DNA of 64,000 bases from Bacillus sp. 491mf (GTDB taxonomy: Bacteria; Bacillota; Bacilli; Bacillales; Bacillaceae_G), in contig NZ_FOLV01000015.1 in assembly GCF_900112415.1 (NCBI RefSeq), positions 41,986 through 105,985 on the forward strand, given 5' to 3'. The stretch's first letter is position 1; the number at the start of each line of letters is the position of its first letter. The notes beneath the pieces are model-generated. The model saw nothing but the letters and a program-made list of their open reading frames with translations, was not told the DNA's origin and made no database searches. The position numbers were made by a program, and so were the translations under genes. This document shows positions 8,421 to 17,820 of this stretch, piece after piece.

Positions 8421-9149
8421 ATGGAATTTTGGATCGTTATTAGTAAGTTGATCATCTTCCTTTACATCGTATTTAGTTATGTATATTCTAGTGTGACGAA
8501 TTTACCATGGATTGTATTTACTTTACTTTTATATTTTTGTACAAATGTTGCGATTTATATTTTCAAAAAAGATGCAGTGAAAAAAGTATTTATACTTGCA
8601 TCAATTGTGATGATAGTTGTTTCGCATGAACAGATTCATCCGTTATTACTTTTATTTTTACCACTGAATTTATATGAGTTTACTTCTTATTACATACAGA
8701 GAAGATGGATGATTCTTTTTATTATGCTTCTTCCAGTTATGTTTGCCCAGGAAAATATACGTATGACATACAGTTTAATCGCTGTATTTGATTTTGTTGT
8801 TTATACAATGGCCAAGCTATATACGGAAAGGTTATGTAAATTTGAAGTAGACAATGACATGATGCGAAAAGATATGCAAAGGCTCACGAAGAATTTGAAT
8901 GAAAATAAAGCATACATAAGACAATCGGAATATACATTTAAGCTAGAAGAACGAAATCGATTATCGCAAGAAATTCATGATAAAATTGGTCATTCTATGA
9001 CATCTGCGTTAATTCAAATGGAAGCAGCAAAAAGGTTAATGGATACTGATAAAGAGAAAGCGGCAGAGTTGCTTCAAAATGCCATTTCTTTCTTCCTAAT
9101 TGCTATTTATAAATTTGGGCGGAATAACGATGCTAGGAATTTTATTTAA
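8421..9149 (+). pseudogene. Sensor histidine kinase, truncated before the ATPase domain
   Basis: Encodes 242 residues. Five or six membrane helices span residues 5-135, then a HisKA_3 dimerisation domain with the phospho-acceptor His186 (EERNRLSQEIHDKIGHSMTS). The homology stops at ELLQNAIS near residue 223. The last ~19 residues (FFLIAIYKFGR...) are unrelated and the whole HATPase_c domain (N, G1 and G2 boxes) is missing. It cannot phosphorylate itself. The break lies next to a collapsed lipase gene, so one deletion event probably removed the kinase 3' end. The kinase pairs with the response regulator just upstream. Confidence 0.85.
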
Positions 9150-9156
9150 TAAAGAT

Positions 9157-9190
9157 GTAAAAGGGGTACAGTTTGATACTGTACTCCTTT
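9157..9190 (+). terminator. Hairpin after truncated kinase
   Basis: GGGGTACAGT / ACTGTACTCC stem with TTGAT loop and a TTTTA tail. It overlaps the end of the lipase remnant on the other strand. Confidence 0.7.
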
Positions 9191-9358
9191 TATACAAGAC
9201 TTCATTATGAGTTCCTTGTACAACATATTTGTCTCCACCTAAAAGAAAAACACTATTTGCAATGACATTTCCCTCACTTGTACCAGGAATAATAATATTA
9301 CACGTAGAACCAAAAAGGCCGGGAATAAAGACGATAGGTGTTTTTTTCGTTAAGATTT
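9182..9358 (-). pseudogene. Remnant of a lipase/acyltransferase-like alpha/beta hydrolase
   Basis: On the minus strand a short open frame, without a start codon, reads KTPIVFIPGLFGSTCNIIIPGT. This resembles the N-terminus of LCAT/lipase-type hydrolases (oxyanion-hole PGLFGS). It joins directly to VIANSVFLLGGDKYVVQGTHNEVLY, which looks like the C-terminal part that carries the catalytic His (GTHN). The GHSMGG nucleophile region and the catalytic Asp region are absent. This looks like an internal deletion fusing the two ends of one gene. The family reading rests on short motifs and is an inference. Confidence 0.55.
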
Positions 9359-9490
9359 TTCATCCAGTTCACCCCGTATGTATATATAAATAGTAAAAAA
9401 TAATATGAAACGCCCTGTAAATTAGCATTAAAAATACCTTCTGCTGAAATACTATGTAGAAACAATTATTTTGTGCGGAAGGAAAACGAA

Positions 9491-10702
9491 ATGATGAAAA
9501 AAATACTTCGGATTATTTCTATTATTATTGCTATATTCCTTTTACTACTTGTTTGTATGCATGTTGATGTTACGCTGGGAAGAAAAATAGAAGCGAAAAA
9601 AAATCAAACGAAAGAGTATGAAAATCACTATAGTGATTTTCAACTATTTGTGGAGGGGCAATCTTTGTATCAACAGCTATTTTCGGATATAAAAGAGGCG
9701 AAACATTCAATTTTTACTTATTTCTTTATTATTTCAGATGATAAAAGCAGCCGTACTTTTTTGAATCTGTTGAAAGAAAAAGCAAAAGAAGGTGTACAAG
9801 TATACCTATCAGTCGATCGGATTAATGATTTGTCTTTCAAAAGAAAAATGAAAAATGAATTAGAAGCAAGTGGTGTTCATTTTACATATAGTAGAAAACC
9901 TGAATTGCCATTCTCTTTTTATTCGCTACATCATCGGAATCACCGCCGAATTACAATAATCGATGGGAAAATAGGTTATAGTGGTGGTTTTAACATAGGA
10001 GATGAGTATTTAGGAAAAGACAAGAAATTTGGATATTGGCGAGATTATCATATACGAATAAAAGGAGACGGGGTAAAGGATTTAGAAGAACAGTTTGCAT
10101 TAGACTGGAAACGAGATGCTTCTGAAACGATAACAAGTATTTCTAAACAGAGTGTCCCAGGAAAAACGTTATATACACTGTCTAGTTATAATGGCCATGA
10201 TATCATCCAAAAGTATATGGAATTAATAAAGCAGGCAAAACAATCTATTGTGATTGCCACCCCGTATTTTATACCAAAAGATGAAAAGCTTATGAATGCT
10301 TTAATTCAAGCAAGGCAGCGCGGCGTTTCCGTTAAAATAGTGTGGTCTTTCAAGCCGGATGTTCCTTTTATAAAAGAGGCTGCCTATCCTTATATTCGTG
10401 AAGCAATCGAGAATGGCATTTCTGTATATGGATATAAAAAAGGGATGTTTCATGGAAAAGCTATGGTATTTGATAATGAAACAATCGTTATCGGAACAGC
10501 GAATTTTACTCCGCGTAGCTTTCATATTAATGATGAGATGAATTTCTATATAAAGGGTGGTCCCCTTCTGCAACAGATAAATCAAGCATTATCACAAGAT
10601 ATTCGGGATTCAAAAGAAATGACGTTATCATTCTTAAACAATTTGTCCTTTTTAGAGAAGTGTAAAGAAAAGATAGTAGGGATGTTTAGTTATTATTTAT
10701 AG
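9491..10702 (+). CDS. Phospholipase D / cardiolipin synthase-like membrane protein
   Basis: A 403-residue protein with an N-terminal membrane anchor (about 5-25) and two PLD half-domains. The second HKD motif is canonical (HGKAMVFDNETIVIGTANF, near residue 320). The first reads NHRRITIIDGKIGYSGGFNIG (near 155), so the usual Lys is Arg: H-x-R-x4-D. Family members join phosphatidyl groups to glycerol lipids to make cardiolipin at the membrane. Most typical Cls proteins have two N-terminal helices, while this has one, so another phosphodiesterase role is possible. ATG 9491 follows GGAAGG; GTG 9473 is poorly supported. Confidence 0.8.
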   Translation: MMKKILRIISIIIAIFLLLLVCMHVDVTLGRKIEAKKNQTKEYENHYSDFQLFVEGQSLYQQLFSDIKEAKHSIFTYFFIISDDKSSRTFLNLLKEKAKEGVQVYLSVDRINDLSFKRKMKNELEASGVHFTYSRKPELPFSFYSLHHRNHRRITIIDGKIGYSGGFNIGDEYLGKDKKFGYWRDYHIRIKGDGVKDLEEQFALDWKRDASETITSISKQSVPGKTLYTLSSYNGHDIIQKYMELIKQAKQSIVIATPYFIPKDEKLMNALIQARQRGVSVKIVWSFKPDVPFIKEAAYPYIREAIENGISVYGYKKGMFHGKAMVFDNETIVIGTANFTPRSFHINDEMNFYIKGGPLLQQINQALSQDIRDSKEMTLSFLNNLSFLEKCKEKIVGMFSYYL

Positions 10703-10723
10703 GAACAGAAATATGAATGAGAG

Positions 10724-10752
10724 AAAATGCAGCGTGATGCTGCATTTTTTCT
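10724..10752 (+). terminator. Terminator after PLD-like gene
   Basis: AAAATGCAGC / GCTGCATTTTTT hairpin with short GTGAT loop. Confidence 0.85.
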
Positions 10753-10890
10753 TAATGATAATAATCGCTTAAGAAACGAATACATATTTTTACAATATGT
10801 TATTTGGATGATATACTAAAATAGCATAGATCAATTGTATTTCATAAAAATAAGGATGTGTGTGCTTGGATTCCATGAGGAGGGATTGGA

Positions 10891-11565
10891 GTGAAACGTC
10901 AAACTGTTATTCGTGAAATAGCGGAGCATATATGTGCACTTAAATTAAATCATCCTGTAAGAGTGGGGGTTAGTGGAATTACAGCTTCAGGGAAAACGAC
11001 ATTTGCTAATGAATTAGCGAAGGAAGTTCAAACTCTAGGAAGAACAGTAATTCGAACGAGTATCGATCATTTTCACAATCCAAGAGCAATTCGATATTCA
11101 CAAGGGAAGGAATCAGCGAAGGGGTATTATGAAGATGCTCATGATTATAAGGCTATTTCTGACCGGTTATTAAATCCATTAGGATCAAATGGTACGATGC
11201 GTTATGAAATACAATCACACGATTTAGAAACCGATATGTATATTCATTCTGAACCTGTATTAGCTTCAGAAGATACAATATTTATAGTAGATGGAACATT
11301 TTTGTTTAAAGAAGAACTGAAACATTTATTTGACTATAAAGTATTTGTAGAAACAGACTTTCAGATTGCTAGAGAACGTGGTTCCAAGAGGGAAGCGCAA
11401 GCTTTTGGAAGTAAAGAGAAAGCTAAGGATATGTTTATACATCGGTATCATGCGGCTTGTCATATGTACATAGAAGAGCATGCACCGAAGGAGTGTGCAG
11501 ATGTAGTTGTAAACAATAATAGTATAGAAGAACCAGTAGTTGTATGTAATGGTTTTTCCTTTTAG
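10891..11565 (+). CDS. Uridine kinase-like P-loop kinase
   Basis: A 224-residue protein with a Walker A motif GVSGITASGKTT at residues 25-36, an RTSIDHFHNP segment near 60, and IFIVDGTFLF near 127 (Walker B-like). The layout matches the uridine kinase/phosphoribulokinase-like group found as single copies in Bacillus. Likely a cytosolic nucleoside kinase, but the phosphate acceptor is unproven. Start is GTG 10891 after GAGGAGGG. It stands alone, with its own upstream region. Confidence 0.75.
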   Translation: MKRQTVIREIAEHICALKLNHPVRVGVSGITASGKTTFANELAKEVQTLGRTVIRTSIDHFHNPRAIRYSQGKESAKGYYEDAHDYKAISDRLLNPLGSNGTMRYEIQSHDLETDMYIHSEPVLASEDTIFIVDGTFLFKEELKHLFDYKVFVETDFQIARERGSKREAQAFGSKEKAKDMFIHRYHAACHMYIEEHAPKECADVVVNNNSIEEPVVVCNGFSF

Positions 11566-11660
11566 ATTATACGGAATAATCTATCTATTTATCGATTCTA
11601 TATTTCAATTGTATACTAAAGAAGGACATTCATGGACAATTCAAGAAAAAAATCCGAAAG

Positions 11661-11697
11661 TTTTGTGACAAACTTGTAGGTTTTTGTCTGATTTTGT
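11661..11697 (+). promoter_or_regulatory. GlnL-type operator: phased TTTTGT half-sites
   Basis: TTTTGT at 11682-11687 and 11692-11697 are separated by exactly four bases. This equals the TTTTGT-N4-TTTTGT direct repeat described for B. subtilis GlnL (YcbB). A third TTTTGT at 11661 and a degenerate ACTTGT at 11672 continue the ~10-bp phase upstream. The sites end about 30 bp before a plausible TTATAC -10 box (11727-11732) that lacks a good -35, as expected for an activator site. The GlnL-like regulator is encoded at the end of the same gene set. Confidence 0.7.
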
Positions 11698-11739
11698 AGG
11701 TTCACCTATATCATGTGATTAAGCTTTTATACATACAAA

Positions 11740-11755
11740 TTGAAAGCGTTCGCAT
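11740..11755 (+). promoter_or_regulatory. Probable cre site (CcpA)
   Basis: TTGAAAGCGTTCGCAT matches the catabolite-responsive element pattern (TGWNANCGNTNWCA) closely. It lies between the putative -10 box and the ribosome site of the symporter gene, a position where CcpA would block transcription. Confidence 0.65.
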
Positions 11756-11771
11756 GGAGGGGATGAAATAC

Positions 11772-13043
11772 ATGAAAAAATTCGGATTAGCTACACAAAT
11801 TTTTGTAGCGCTTATTTTAGGGATTGTAGTAGGGGCAATCTTTTATGGAAATAAAACAGCTATTTCCTATATTACACCGCTTGGAGACATCTTTATTCAT
11901 TTAATTAAAATGATTGTCGTTCCAATTGTTATATCAGCACTTATTGTTGCGGTAGCTGGTGTGGGCGACATGAAGAAGCTCGGTAAATTAGGCGGAAAAA
12001 CGATACTCTATTTTGAAATTATCACGACGATTGCCATTTTAATGGGCTTAGTAGCAGCAAATGTGTTCCATCCAGGAACGGGCGTTGATATGAGCCATTT
12101 GCAGCAAGGTGATATTTCGGCATATAAAGCAACAGCAGATGCAACGCAGAAAAAAGGTTTTGCAGAAACAATTGTTCATATTGTACCAAAAAACGTATTT
12201 GAATCTATTGCACAAGGGGACTTACTACCAATTATTTTCTTCTCAGTGTTATTTGGTTTAGGAGTTGCTGCAATCGGAGAAAAAGGAAAGCCAGTCTTTC
12301 ATTTCTTTGAAGGTGTATTAGAAGCAATGTTTTGGGTGACAAATCAAGTCATGAAATTTGCTCCGGTTGGTGTATTTGCACTAATTGCTGTTACGGTTGC
12401 AAAATTTGGAGTTGCTACACTGCTTCCGTTAGGAAAATTAGTGGTTGCAGTTTATGTAACAGTTATTTTATTTGTTATTGTGATACTAGGGATCAATGCA
12501 AAATTGGTGGGAGTAAACATTTTCACCTTAATGAAAATTTTAAAAGAAGAATTAATTCTTTCCTTTACAACAGCAAGTTCAGAAGCTGTTTTACCAAATA
12601 TTATGAGAAAAATGGAAGAGTTTGGTTGTCCGAAGGCCGTTGCTTCTTTCGTAATACCAACTGGCTATACATTTAACCTAACTGGATCAGCTATTTATCA
12701 AGCGTTAGCATCACTATTTGTGGCACAAATGTATGGTGTACACATGTCACTAACAGAGCAAGTTACCTTGTTATTTGTTTTAATGTTAACGTCTAAAGGA
12801 ATGGCTGGTGTTCCTGGTGCTTCCTTTGTTGTTGTATTGGCAACATTAGGTTCAATGGGACTTCCGTTAGAAGGAATTGCTTTAATTGCTGGTATTGACC
12901 GCATTTTAGATATGATTCGCTCGTCTGTCAATGTATTAGGGAACGCATTAGCAGCGATTGTCATGTCGAAATGGGAAGGCGAATTTGATCAAGAAAAAGC
13001 AAAACAGTATGTAGAAACTGTAAACGAAACAAAAGCGGCATAA
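11772..13043 (+). CDS. Dicarboxylate/amino acid:cation symporter (GltP/DctA family)
   Basis: A 423-residue DAACS-family carrier with about eight membrane helices. Family motifs are present: the serine-rich reentrant loop (LSFTTASSEAVLPNIM, near 275), the TM7 motif PTGYTFNLTGSAIYQ (near 305) and the second hairpin GVPGASFVV (near 360). It imports glutamate, aspartate or C4-dicarboxylates with H+ or Na+. The following aspartase and malic enzyme point to aspartate, fumarate or malate. ATG 11772 lies eight bases after GGAGGGG. It is first in the set, under the GlnL-type sites and cre. Confidence 0.9.
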   Translation: MKKFGLATQIFVALILGIVVGAIFYGNKTAISYITPLGDIFIHLIKMIVVPIVISALIVAVAGVGDMKKLGKLGGKTILYFEIITTIAILMGLVAANVFHPGTGVDMSHLQQGDISAYKATADATQKKGFAETIVHIVPKNVFESIAQGDLLPIIFFSVLFGLGVAAIGEKGKPVFHFFEGVLEAMFWVTNQVMKFAPVGVFALIAVTVAKFGVATLLPLGKLVVAVYVTVILFVIVILGINAKLVGVNIFTLMKILKEELILSFTTASSEAVLPNIMRKMEEFGCPKAVASFVIPTGYTFNLTGSAIYQALASLFVAQMYGVHMSLTEQVTLLFVLMLTSKGMAGVPGASFVVVLATLGSMGLPLEGIALIAGIDRILDMIRSSVNVLGNALAAIVMSKWEGEFDQEKAKQYVETVNETKAA

Positions 13044-13211
13044 ATTAAAAGTTTAATTAGTGAGAGATTATTTATCTCTCGCTAATTATTCGTGAAACGA
13101 ATTGATGTATCACAAATAGTATATCTCCAGCCTCATTTTTTATTTCTTGTAAAATTTGAGGTAGAAGAATGATTACATATGGGGCAAAATAAGGTGAGGA
13201 GTGGAACATAT

Positions 13212-14651
13212 ATGGCAACAGTAACTGAAGCTAAAAAAGATGTGCGAATTGAAAGAGACTTTTTAGGCGAGAAAGAAGTACCGATGCATGCGTATTATGG
13301 TGTTCAAACGATGCGTGCGGTCGAAAACTTTCCGATTACAGGTTATAAAGTCCATGAAGGATTAATTAAAGCGCTTGCGATTGTAAAAAAAGCGGCGGCG
13401 CTTGCAAATACAGATGTTGGACGATTAGAACTTAAAAAAGGTACAGCAATTGCAGAAGCAGCAGAAGAGATTCTTGAGGGGAAATGGCACGAGCATTTTA
13501 TCGTAGATCCAATTCAAGGTGGAGCTGGAACTTCAATGAATATGAATGCAAATGAAGTGATTGCCAATCGTGCTCTTGAATTATTAGAAATGGAAAAAGG
13601 CGACTATCATTACATTAGCCCAAATACCCATGTAAATATGGCACAATCAACAAATGATGCATTCCCAACTGCAATTCATATTGCGACGTTAAATTCGTTA
13701 GAAGAATTATTACAAACAATGGGCTATATGCGCGACATCTTTGAATTAAAAGCAGAGCAATTCGATCATGTTATTAAAATGGGACGCACGCATTTACAAG
13801 ATGCTGTACCAATTCGTCTTGGACAAGAATTTAAAGCATATGCTCGCGTACTTGGACGCGATATTAAACGTATTGAGAAATCTCGTCAACATCTATATGA
13901 AGTAAATATGGGAGCGACAGCTGTTGGTACAGGATTAAATGCGGATCCACAGTACATTGAGGCTGTAGTAAAACATTTAGCGGATATTAGTAAATTGCCT
14001 CTTGTCGGAGCAGAAGATTTAGTAGATGCAACGCAAAATACAGATGCATATACAGAAGTTTCAGCTGCACTGAAAGTATGTATGATGAATATGTCCAAAA
14101 TTGCTAATGACTTACGCTTAATGGCATCTGGTCCACGCGTAGGATTAGGTGAAATTATGCTTCCAGCTCGTCAACCTGGTTCTTCTATTATGCCGGGGAA
14201 AGTAAACCCTGTAATGCCAGAAGTAATTAACCAAATTGCGTTCCAAGTAATTGGGAACGACCATACAATTTGTCTTGCTTCAGAAGCAGGCCAATTAGAA
14301 CTGAATGTAATGGAACCAGTGTTAGTATTTAACTTACTTCAATCAATCAGTATTATGAATAACGGCTTCCGTGCTTTCACAGATAATTGTTTAAAAGGAA
14401 TTGAAGCAAATGAAGCACACTTAAAAGAATATGTTGAGAAAAGCGTTGGTATTATTACAGCTGTGAATCCACATATCGGATACGAAGCAGCAGCTCGCGT
14501 TGCAAAAGAAGCAATTGCAACTGGTCAATCTGTCAGAGAGCTTTGCTTGAAAAACGGAGTATTATCACAAGAAGAGTTAGACTTGATTTTAGATCCGTTT
14601 GAAATGACGCATCCTGGAATTGCAGGAGCATCTCTTTTAAAGAAAAATTAA
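13212..14651 (+). CDS. aspA: Aspartate ammonia-lyase (aspartase)
   Basis: Converts L-aspartate to fumarate and ammonia in the cytosol. The 479-residue chain matches the fumarase/aspartase superfamily. It has the substrate-binding GxGTSxNMNxNEV block (residues ~103-116), [17 protein letters not shown] (~143) and the signature loop [15 protein letters not shown] (~324). The N-terminus ([21 protein letters not shown]) is aspartase-like rather than fumarase-like. ATG 13212 follows GGTGAGGAG. It lies 168 bp after the symporter, so import and deamination of aspartate are likely linked. A terminator follows. Confidence 0.93.
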   Translation: MATVTEAKKDVRIERDFLGEKEVPMHAYYGVQTMRAVENFPITGYKVHEGLIKALAIVKKAAALANTDVGRLELKKGTAIAEAAEEILEGKWHEHFIVDPIQGGAGTSMNMNANEVIANRALELLEMEKGDYHYISPNTHVNMAQSTNDAFPTAIHIATLNSLEELLQTMGYMRDIFELKAEQFDHVIKMGRTHLQDAVPIRLGQEFKAYARVLGRDIKRIEKSRQHLYEVNMGATAVGTGLNADPQYIEAVVKHLADISKLPLVGAEDLVDATQNTDAYTEVSAALKVCMMNMSKIANDLRLMASGPRVGLGEIMLPARQPGSSIMPGKVNPVMPEVINQIAFQVIGNDHTICLASEAGQLELNVMEPVLVFNLLQSISIMNNGFRAFTDNCLKGIEANEAHLKEYVEKSVGIITAVNPHIGYEAAARVAKEAIATGQSVRELCLKNGVLSQEELDLILDPFEMTHPGIAGASLLKKN

Positions 14652-14682
14652 AAAAAGGGGGGACTTTCCCCTTTTTTTTGTT
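14651..14682 (+). terminator. Terminator after aspA
   Basis: AAAAAGGGG / CCCCTTTTTTTT hairpin with a GGACTTT loop. Confidence 0.85.
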
Positions 14683-14724
14683 TACAATATAGAAATGTTA
14701 TATATCAATAAAGGTAGGGGTTAT

Positions 14725-16437
14725 ATGAGTAAATTTACAGTTTCCTCGAATGGAACTTTAGAAACAACATTACGAGGAGCAGAAGTATTAGCAACACCAC
14801 TTTTAAATAAGGGTGTCGCTTTCTCGGCGGAGGAAAGAGAAGAACTAGGATTAAAGGGGTTATTACCGCCAGCAGTATTAACATTAGATGAACAAGCACG
14901 CCGTGCGTATGAACAATTTTGTTCACAGCCAGATGACTTATTAAAAAACGTATACTTAACAGCGCTGCATGATCGTAATGAAGTATTATTTTATCGTATA
15001 CTTACAGATCATTTACGAGAAATGCTTCCGGTTGTATACACGCCAACTGTTGGTGTGGCGATTCAGAGATATAGTCATGAATATCGTAAACCACGTGGTG
15101 TGTATTTATCAGTTAATGATCCAAATGGTATTGAAGAAGCATTCTCTAACATTGGTGCAACTGCCGAAAATATTGATTTAGTCGTTGTAACAGACGGTGA
15201 AGGCATTTTAGGAATTGGAGACTGGGGCGTAGGTGGTATTAATATTGCCATTGGAAAACTAGCTGTTTACACAGCAGCAGTTGGTATTGATCCAAGTCGT
15301 GTATTACCGGTTATTTTAGATGTTGGTACAAACAATGAGGATTTATTAAATAATCCGTTTTATATCGGAAATCGCCATCCACGTGTAACGGGAGAAGCGT
15401 ATGATACATTTATTGATTTGTTTGTAAAGGCTGTATGTAACAAGTTCCCGAATGCATTACTGCACTGGGAAGATTTTAGTTCACGTAATGCGCGCAAAAT
15501 TTTAGACAAATATCGCGATAACGTTTGTACATTTAACGATGATATTCAAGGAACTGGCGCTGTTTCATTGGCAGCGGTGTTATCAGCTGTGAAAACTTCT
15601 GATGTTCCGCTATGTGAACATCGCGTTGTTGTTTTTGGTGCAGGTACTGCTGGAATTGGAATTGCAGATCAAGTGCGTGATGCGATGGTGCGCTTAGGTT
15701 TATCAAAGGAAGAAGCAAACCGCCGTTTTTGGTGTATTGACCGCAATGGTTTACTTACCGATAATATGGATAATCTTCTTGATTTCCAACTTCCTTATGC
15801 ACGTGAGAAGTCTGAAGTCGAACAATGGAAACAATCAGAAACGATTGGTCTTGCTGAAGTTGTAAAACATGCACAACCAACTATTTTAATTGGGACGTCA
15901 ACAGTTGCCGGTGCATTCACAGAAGAAATTGTAAAAGAGATGGCAGCACATGTGGCAAGGCCAATTATTTTACCAATGTCTAATCCAACGCCTCTTGCGG
16001 AGGCGAAACCAGCTGACTTAATTTCTTGGACAGAAGGGCGAGCACTAGTTGCAACTGGTAGTCCATTTGATCCAGTTACATACAATGGAGTTACTTATGT
16101 AATTGGACAATCTAACAATGCACTTATCTTCCCAGGTCTTGGTCTTGGTACAAATGTTGTTCGTGCTCGTGTCATGACAGATGGTATGTTTGCTGCGGCA
16201 GCAGAAGCGGTAGCAAGTATGGTAGATACAAGTCAACCTGGTGCACCAATTCTTCCAGAAGTAGAGGAATTGCGTAATATTTCCGAGATCGTTGCTATTG
16301 AAGTAGCAAAAGCGGCAGTTGCTGAAGGTGTTGCTCGTGAGGTATTAAGTGATAACGATATCAGGAAGGCTGTTAAAGATGCAATGTGGCAACCAGTTTA
16401 TCGTCAAATAAAAGCAGTTGAAAAAGTAACAGTATAG
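14725..16437 (+). CDS. NAD-dependent malic enzyme (MalS/MaeA-like)
   Basis: Oxidative decarboxylation of malate to pyruvate. The 570-residue length fits the long SfcA-type bacterial enzymes. Seen: the catalytic Tyr block [12 protein letters not shown] (~105-116), metal site [13 protein letters not shown] (~272), the nucleotide-binding [15 protein letters not shown] (~305) and [11 protein letters not shown] (~420). ATG 14725 follows GGTAGGGG. With aspartase it forms an aspartate to fumarate, malate, pyruvate route (fumarase is not here). A terminator precedes it, so it may have its own promoter or depend on read-through. MalS and MaeA are too alike to choose by eye. Confidence 0.92.
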   Translation: MSKFTVSSNGTLETTLRGAEVLATPLLNKGVAFSAEEREELGLKGLLPPAVLTLDEQARRAYEQFCSQPDDLLKNVYLTALHDRNEVLFYRILTDHLREMLPVVYTPTVGVAIQRYSHEYRKPRGVYLSVNDPNGIEEAFSNIGATAENIDLVVVTDGEGILGIGDWGVGGINIAIGKLAVYTAAVGIDPSRVLPVILDVGTNNEDLLNNPFYIGNRHPRVTGEAYDTFIDLFVKAVCNKFPNALLHWEDFSSRNARKILDKYRDNVCTFNDDIQGTGAVSLAAVLSAVKTSDVPLCEHRVVVFGAGTAGIGIADQVRDAMVRLGLSKEEANRRFWCIDRNGLLTDNMDNLLDFQLPYAREKSEVEQWKQSETIGLAEVVKHAQPTILIGTSTVAGAFTEEIVKEMAAHVARPIILPMSNPTPLAEAKPADLISWTEGRALVATGSPFDPVTYNGVTYVIGQSNNALIFPGLGLGTNVVRARVMTDGMFAAAAEAVASMVDTSQPGAPILPEVEELRNISEIVAIEVAKAAVAEGVAREVLSDNDIRKAVKDAMWQPVYRQIKAVEKVTV

Positions 16438-16441
16438 GAAT

Positions 16442-16470
16442 AGAGCCCGTTTATATATTAAGCGGGCTTT
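16442..16470 (+). terminator. Terminator after malic enzyme gene
   Basis: AGCCCG / CGGGCT stem (16444-16469) with an AT-rich loop and a short T-run. Confidence 0.65.
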
Positions 16471-16511
16471 CCTTATTATGTTTAAAGACTAAAAAATGGG
16501 AAGTGACGTGT

Positions 16512-17816
16512 GTGAACTGGCATCAATTGTGGAAGAAGGATATTTCACTTTTAATTATGTTAATTTTGATTGTTCCGGTCGCTGGAGAACTGAACTTTCA
16601 TCCATTTAATGATACGTTTCGTGTTAGCTTTGGAACACCGATTTTCTTCTTTTTACTATTATTTTTAAGGAAAATCCCAGCTTCTATAGCGGGAATTTTA
16701 GTTGGGGCATCTGTAGTAGCATTTCGAATTGGCCTTGACTGGATGCTACAAAGTTCTTTTCATTTCTCAGACTCTTTTAGTATGCGTTATCCAGTTTTCT
16801 TTTATTATTTCGTATATGGAAGTCTTTTTTCAATATGCAGAGTAAATCGATTTCATCAAAAGCCGTTTATAATCGGGTGTTTTGGGATTTCAATTGAAAT
16901 TATTTCAAGTATGGCAGAACTTACTTTTTATCATATTTTTGTGCTCAGCACGATGATTACAGTTTCAGAATTCAATAAAATTATTATTATTGCTATTTTT
17001 CGCAGTTTTTTTGCGCTCGGTTTTTTAAATATGATGAATTTATATGAGACAAAATTAAAAGAAGCGCAGGTCCGAAAAGAAAATGAAAAGATGTTTATGC
17101 ATCTTTCAAATTTGTATGTAGAGTCTGTTCATTTGAAGAAAACGCTGCAAAATGCAGAAAGGATTACACAAGAAGCCTACCAATTATATCGGCACTTACA
17201 ACTGAAAGGTAGTACTGAGAATGAGATTGAGGCGTATAGTAAGAACGCGCTAAAAATTGCAGGGGAAGTACACGAAATAAAAAAAGATAATCAAAGAATT
17301 TTTGCAGGATTATCTAAACTTCTTTTAGATAAAGATCTTTCGGAATATATAAATGGAAATGAACTGACGGAAATGATTATAAGAATTAACGAGAAATACG
17401 CACAGTTATTACAGAAGGAAATTGTATTTTCTAAACGGATTGAAGGAGAACATACGCAATATCATGTATTTACCGTTTTATCGATTTTAAATAATTTAGT
17501 TGCGAATGCTGTGGAAGCGATTGATCGTGTTGGTACAATTACAATTCAAGTTAAGAAGCAAGGGACGGTTGTCACGTTTGAAGTAATAGATGATGGACCA
17601 GGCATTTCAGGGAAATATAAGGAGCTAGTATTTAAGCCTGGTTTTACTTCAAAATATGATCAAACAGGAACACCATCAACAGGAATTGGTCTTTCTTATA
17701 TAAAAGAGTTGGTGACGGAACTTGAGGGAGAGGTTATACTACAAGACAGAGACGCTGAAAGAGGCTGCAAGTTTATTGTACGACTGCCGGAATCTAGCCT
17801 AGCTAAGGAAGGATGA
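16512..17816 (+). CDS. Sensor histidine kinase, GlnK (YcbA)-like
   Basis: A 434-residue membrane kinase. Six hydrophobic segments fill residues ~12-175, then a coiled-coil linker (~180-270) and an ATPase domain. The latter has an N box (ILNNLVANAVEAIDR), G1 (VIDDGPGIS) and G2 (STGIGLSYIKELV). No classical H-box of the HPK1 type is obvious; this belongs with the SpoOB-like/HPK7 group (GlnK, CitA-like). GTG 16512 is chosen because GGGAAG lies 8 bases upstream. The gene is 4 bp before a GlnL-like regulator. In B. subtilis GlnKL responds to glutamine; the signal here is unknown and could be aspartate, glutamate or a C4 acid. Confidence 0.82.
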   Translation: MNWHQLWKKDISLLIMLILIVPVAGELNFHPFNDTFRVSFGTPIFFFLLLFLRKIPASIAGILVGASVVAFRIGLDWMLQSSFHFSDSFSMRYPVFFYYFVYGSLFSICRVNRFHQKPFIIGCFGISIEIISSMAELTFYHIFVLSTMITVSEFNKIIIIAIFRSFFALGFLNMMNLYETKLKEAQVRKENEKMFMHLSNLYVESVHLKKTLQNAERITQEAYQLYRHLQLKGSTENEIEAYSKNALKIAGEVHEIKKDNQRIFAGLSKLLLDKDLSEYINGNELTEMIIRINEKYAQLLQKEIVFSKRIEGEHTQYHVFTVLSILNNLVANAVEAIDRVGTITIQVKKQGTVVTFEVIDDGPGISGKYKELVFKPGFTSKYDQTGTPSTGIGLSYIKELVTELEGEVILQDRDAERGCKFIVRLPESSLAKEG

Positions 17817-17820
17817 GCCT

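Noticed and set aside
13044-13211. Second GlnL-type operator before aspA
   Set aside because: No TTTTGT pair at N4 spacing was found in this gap.
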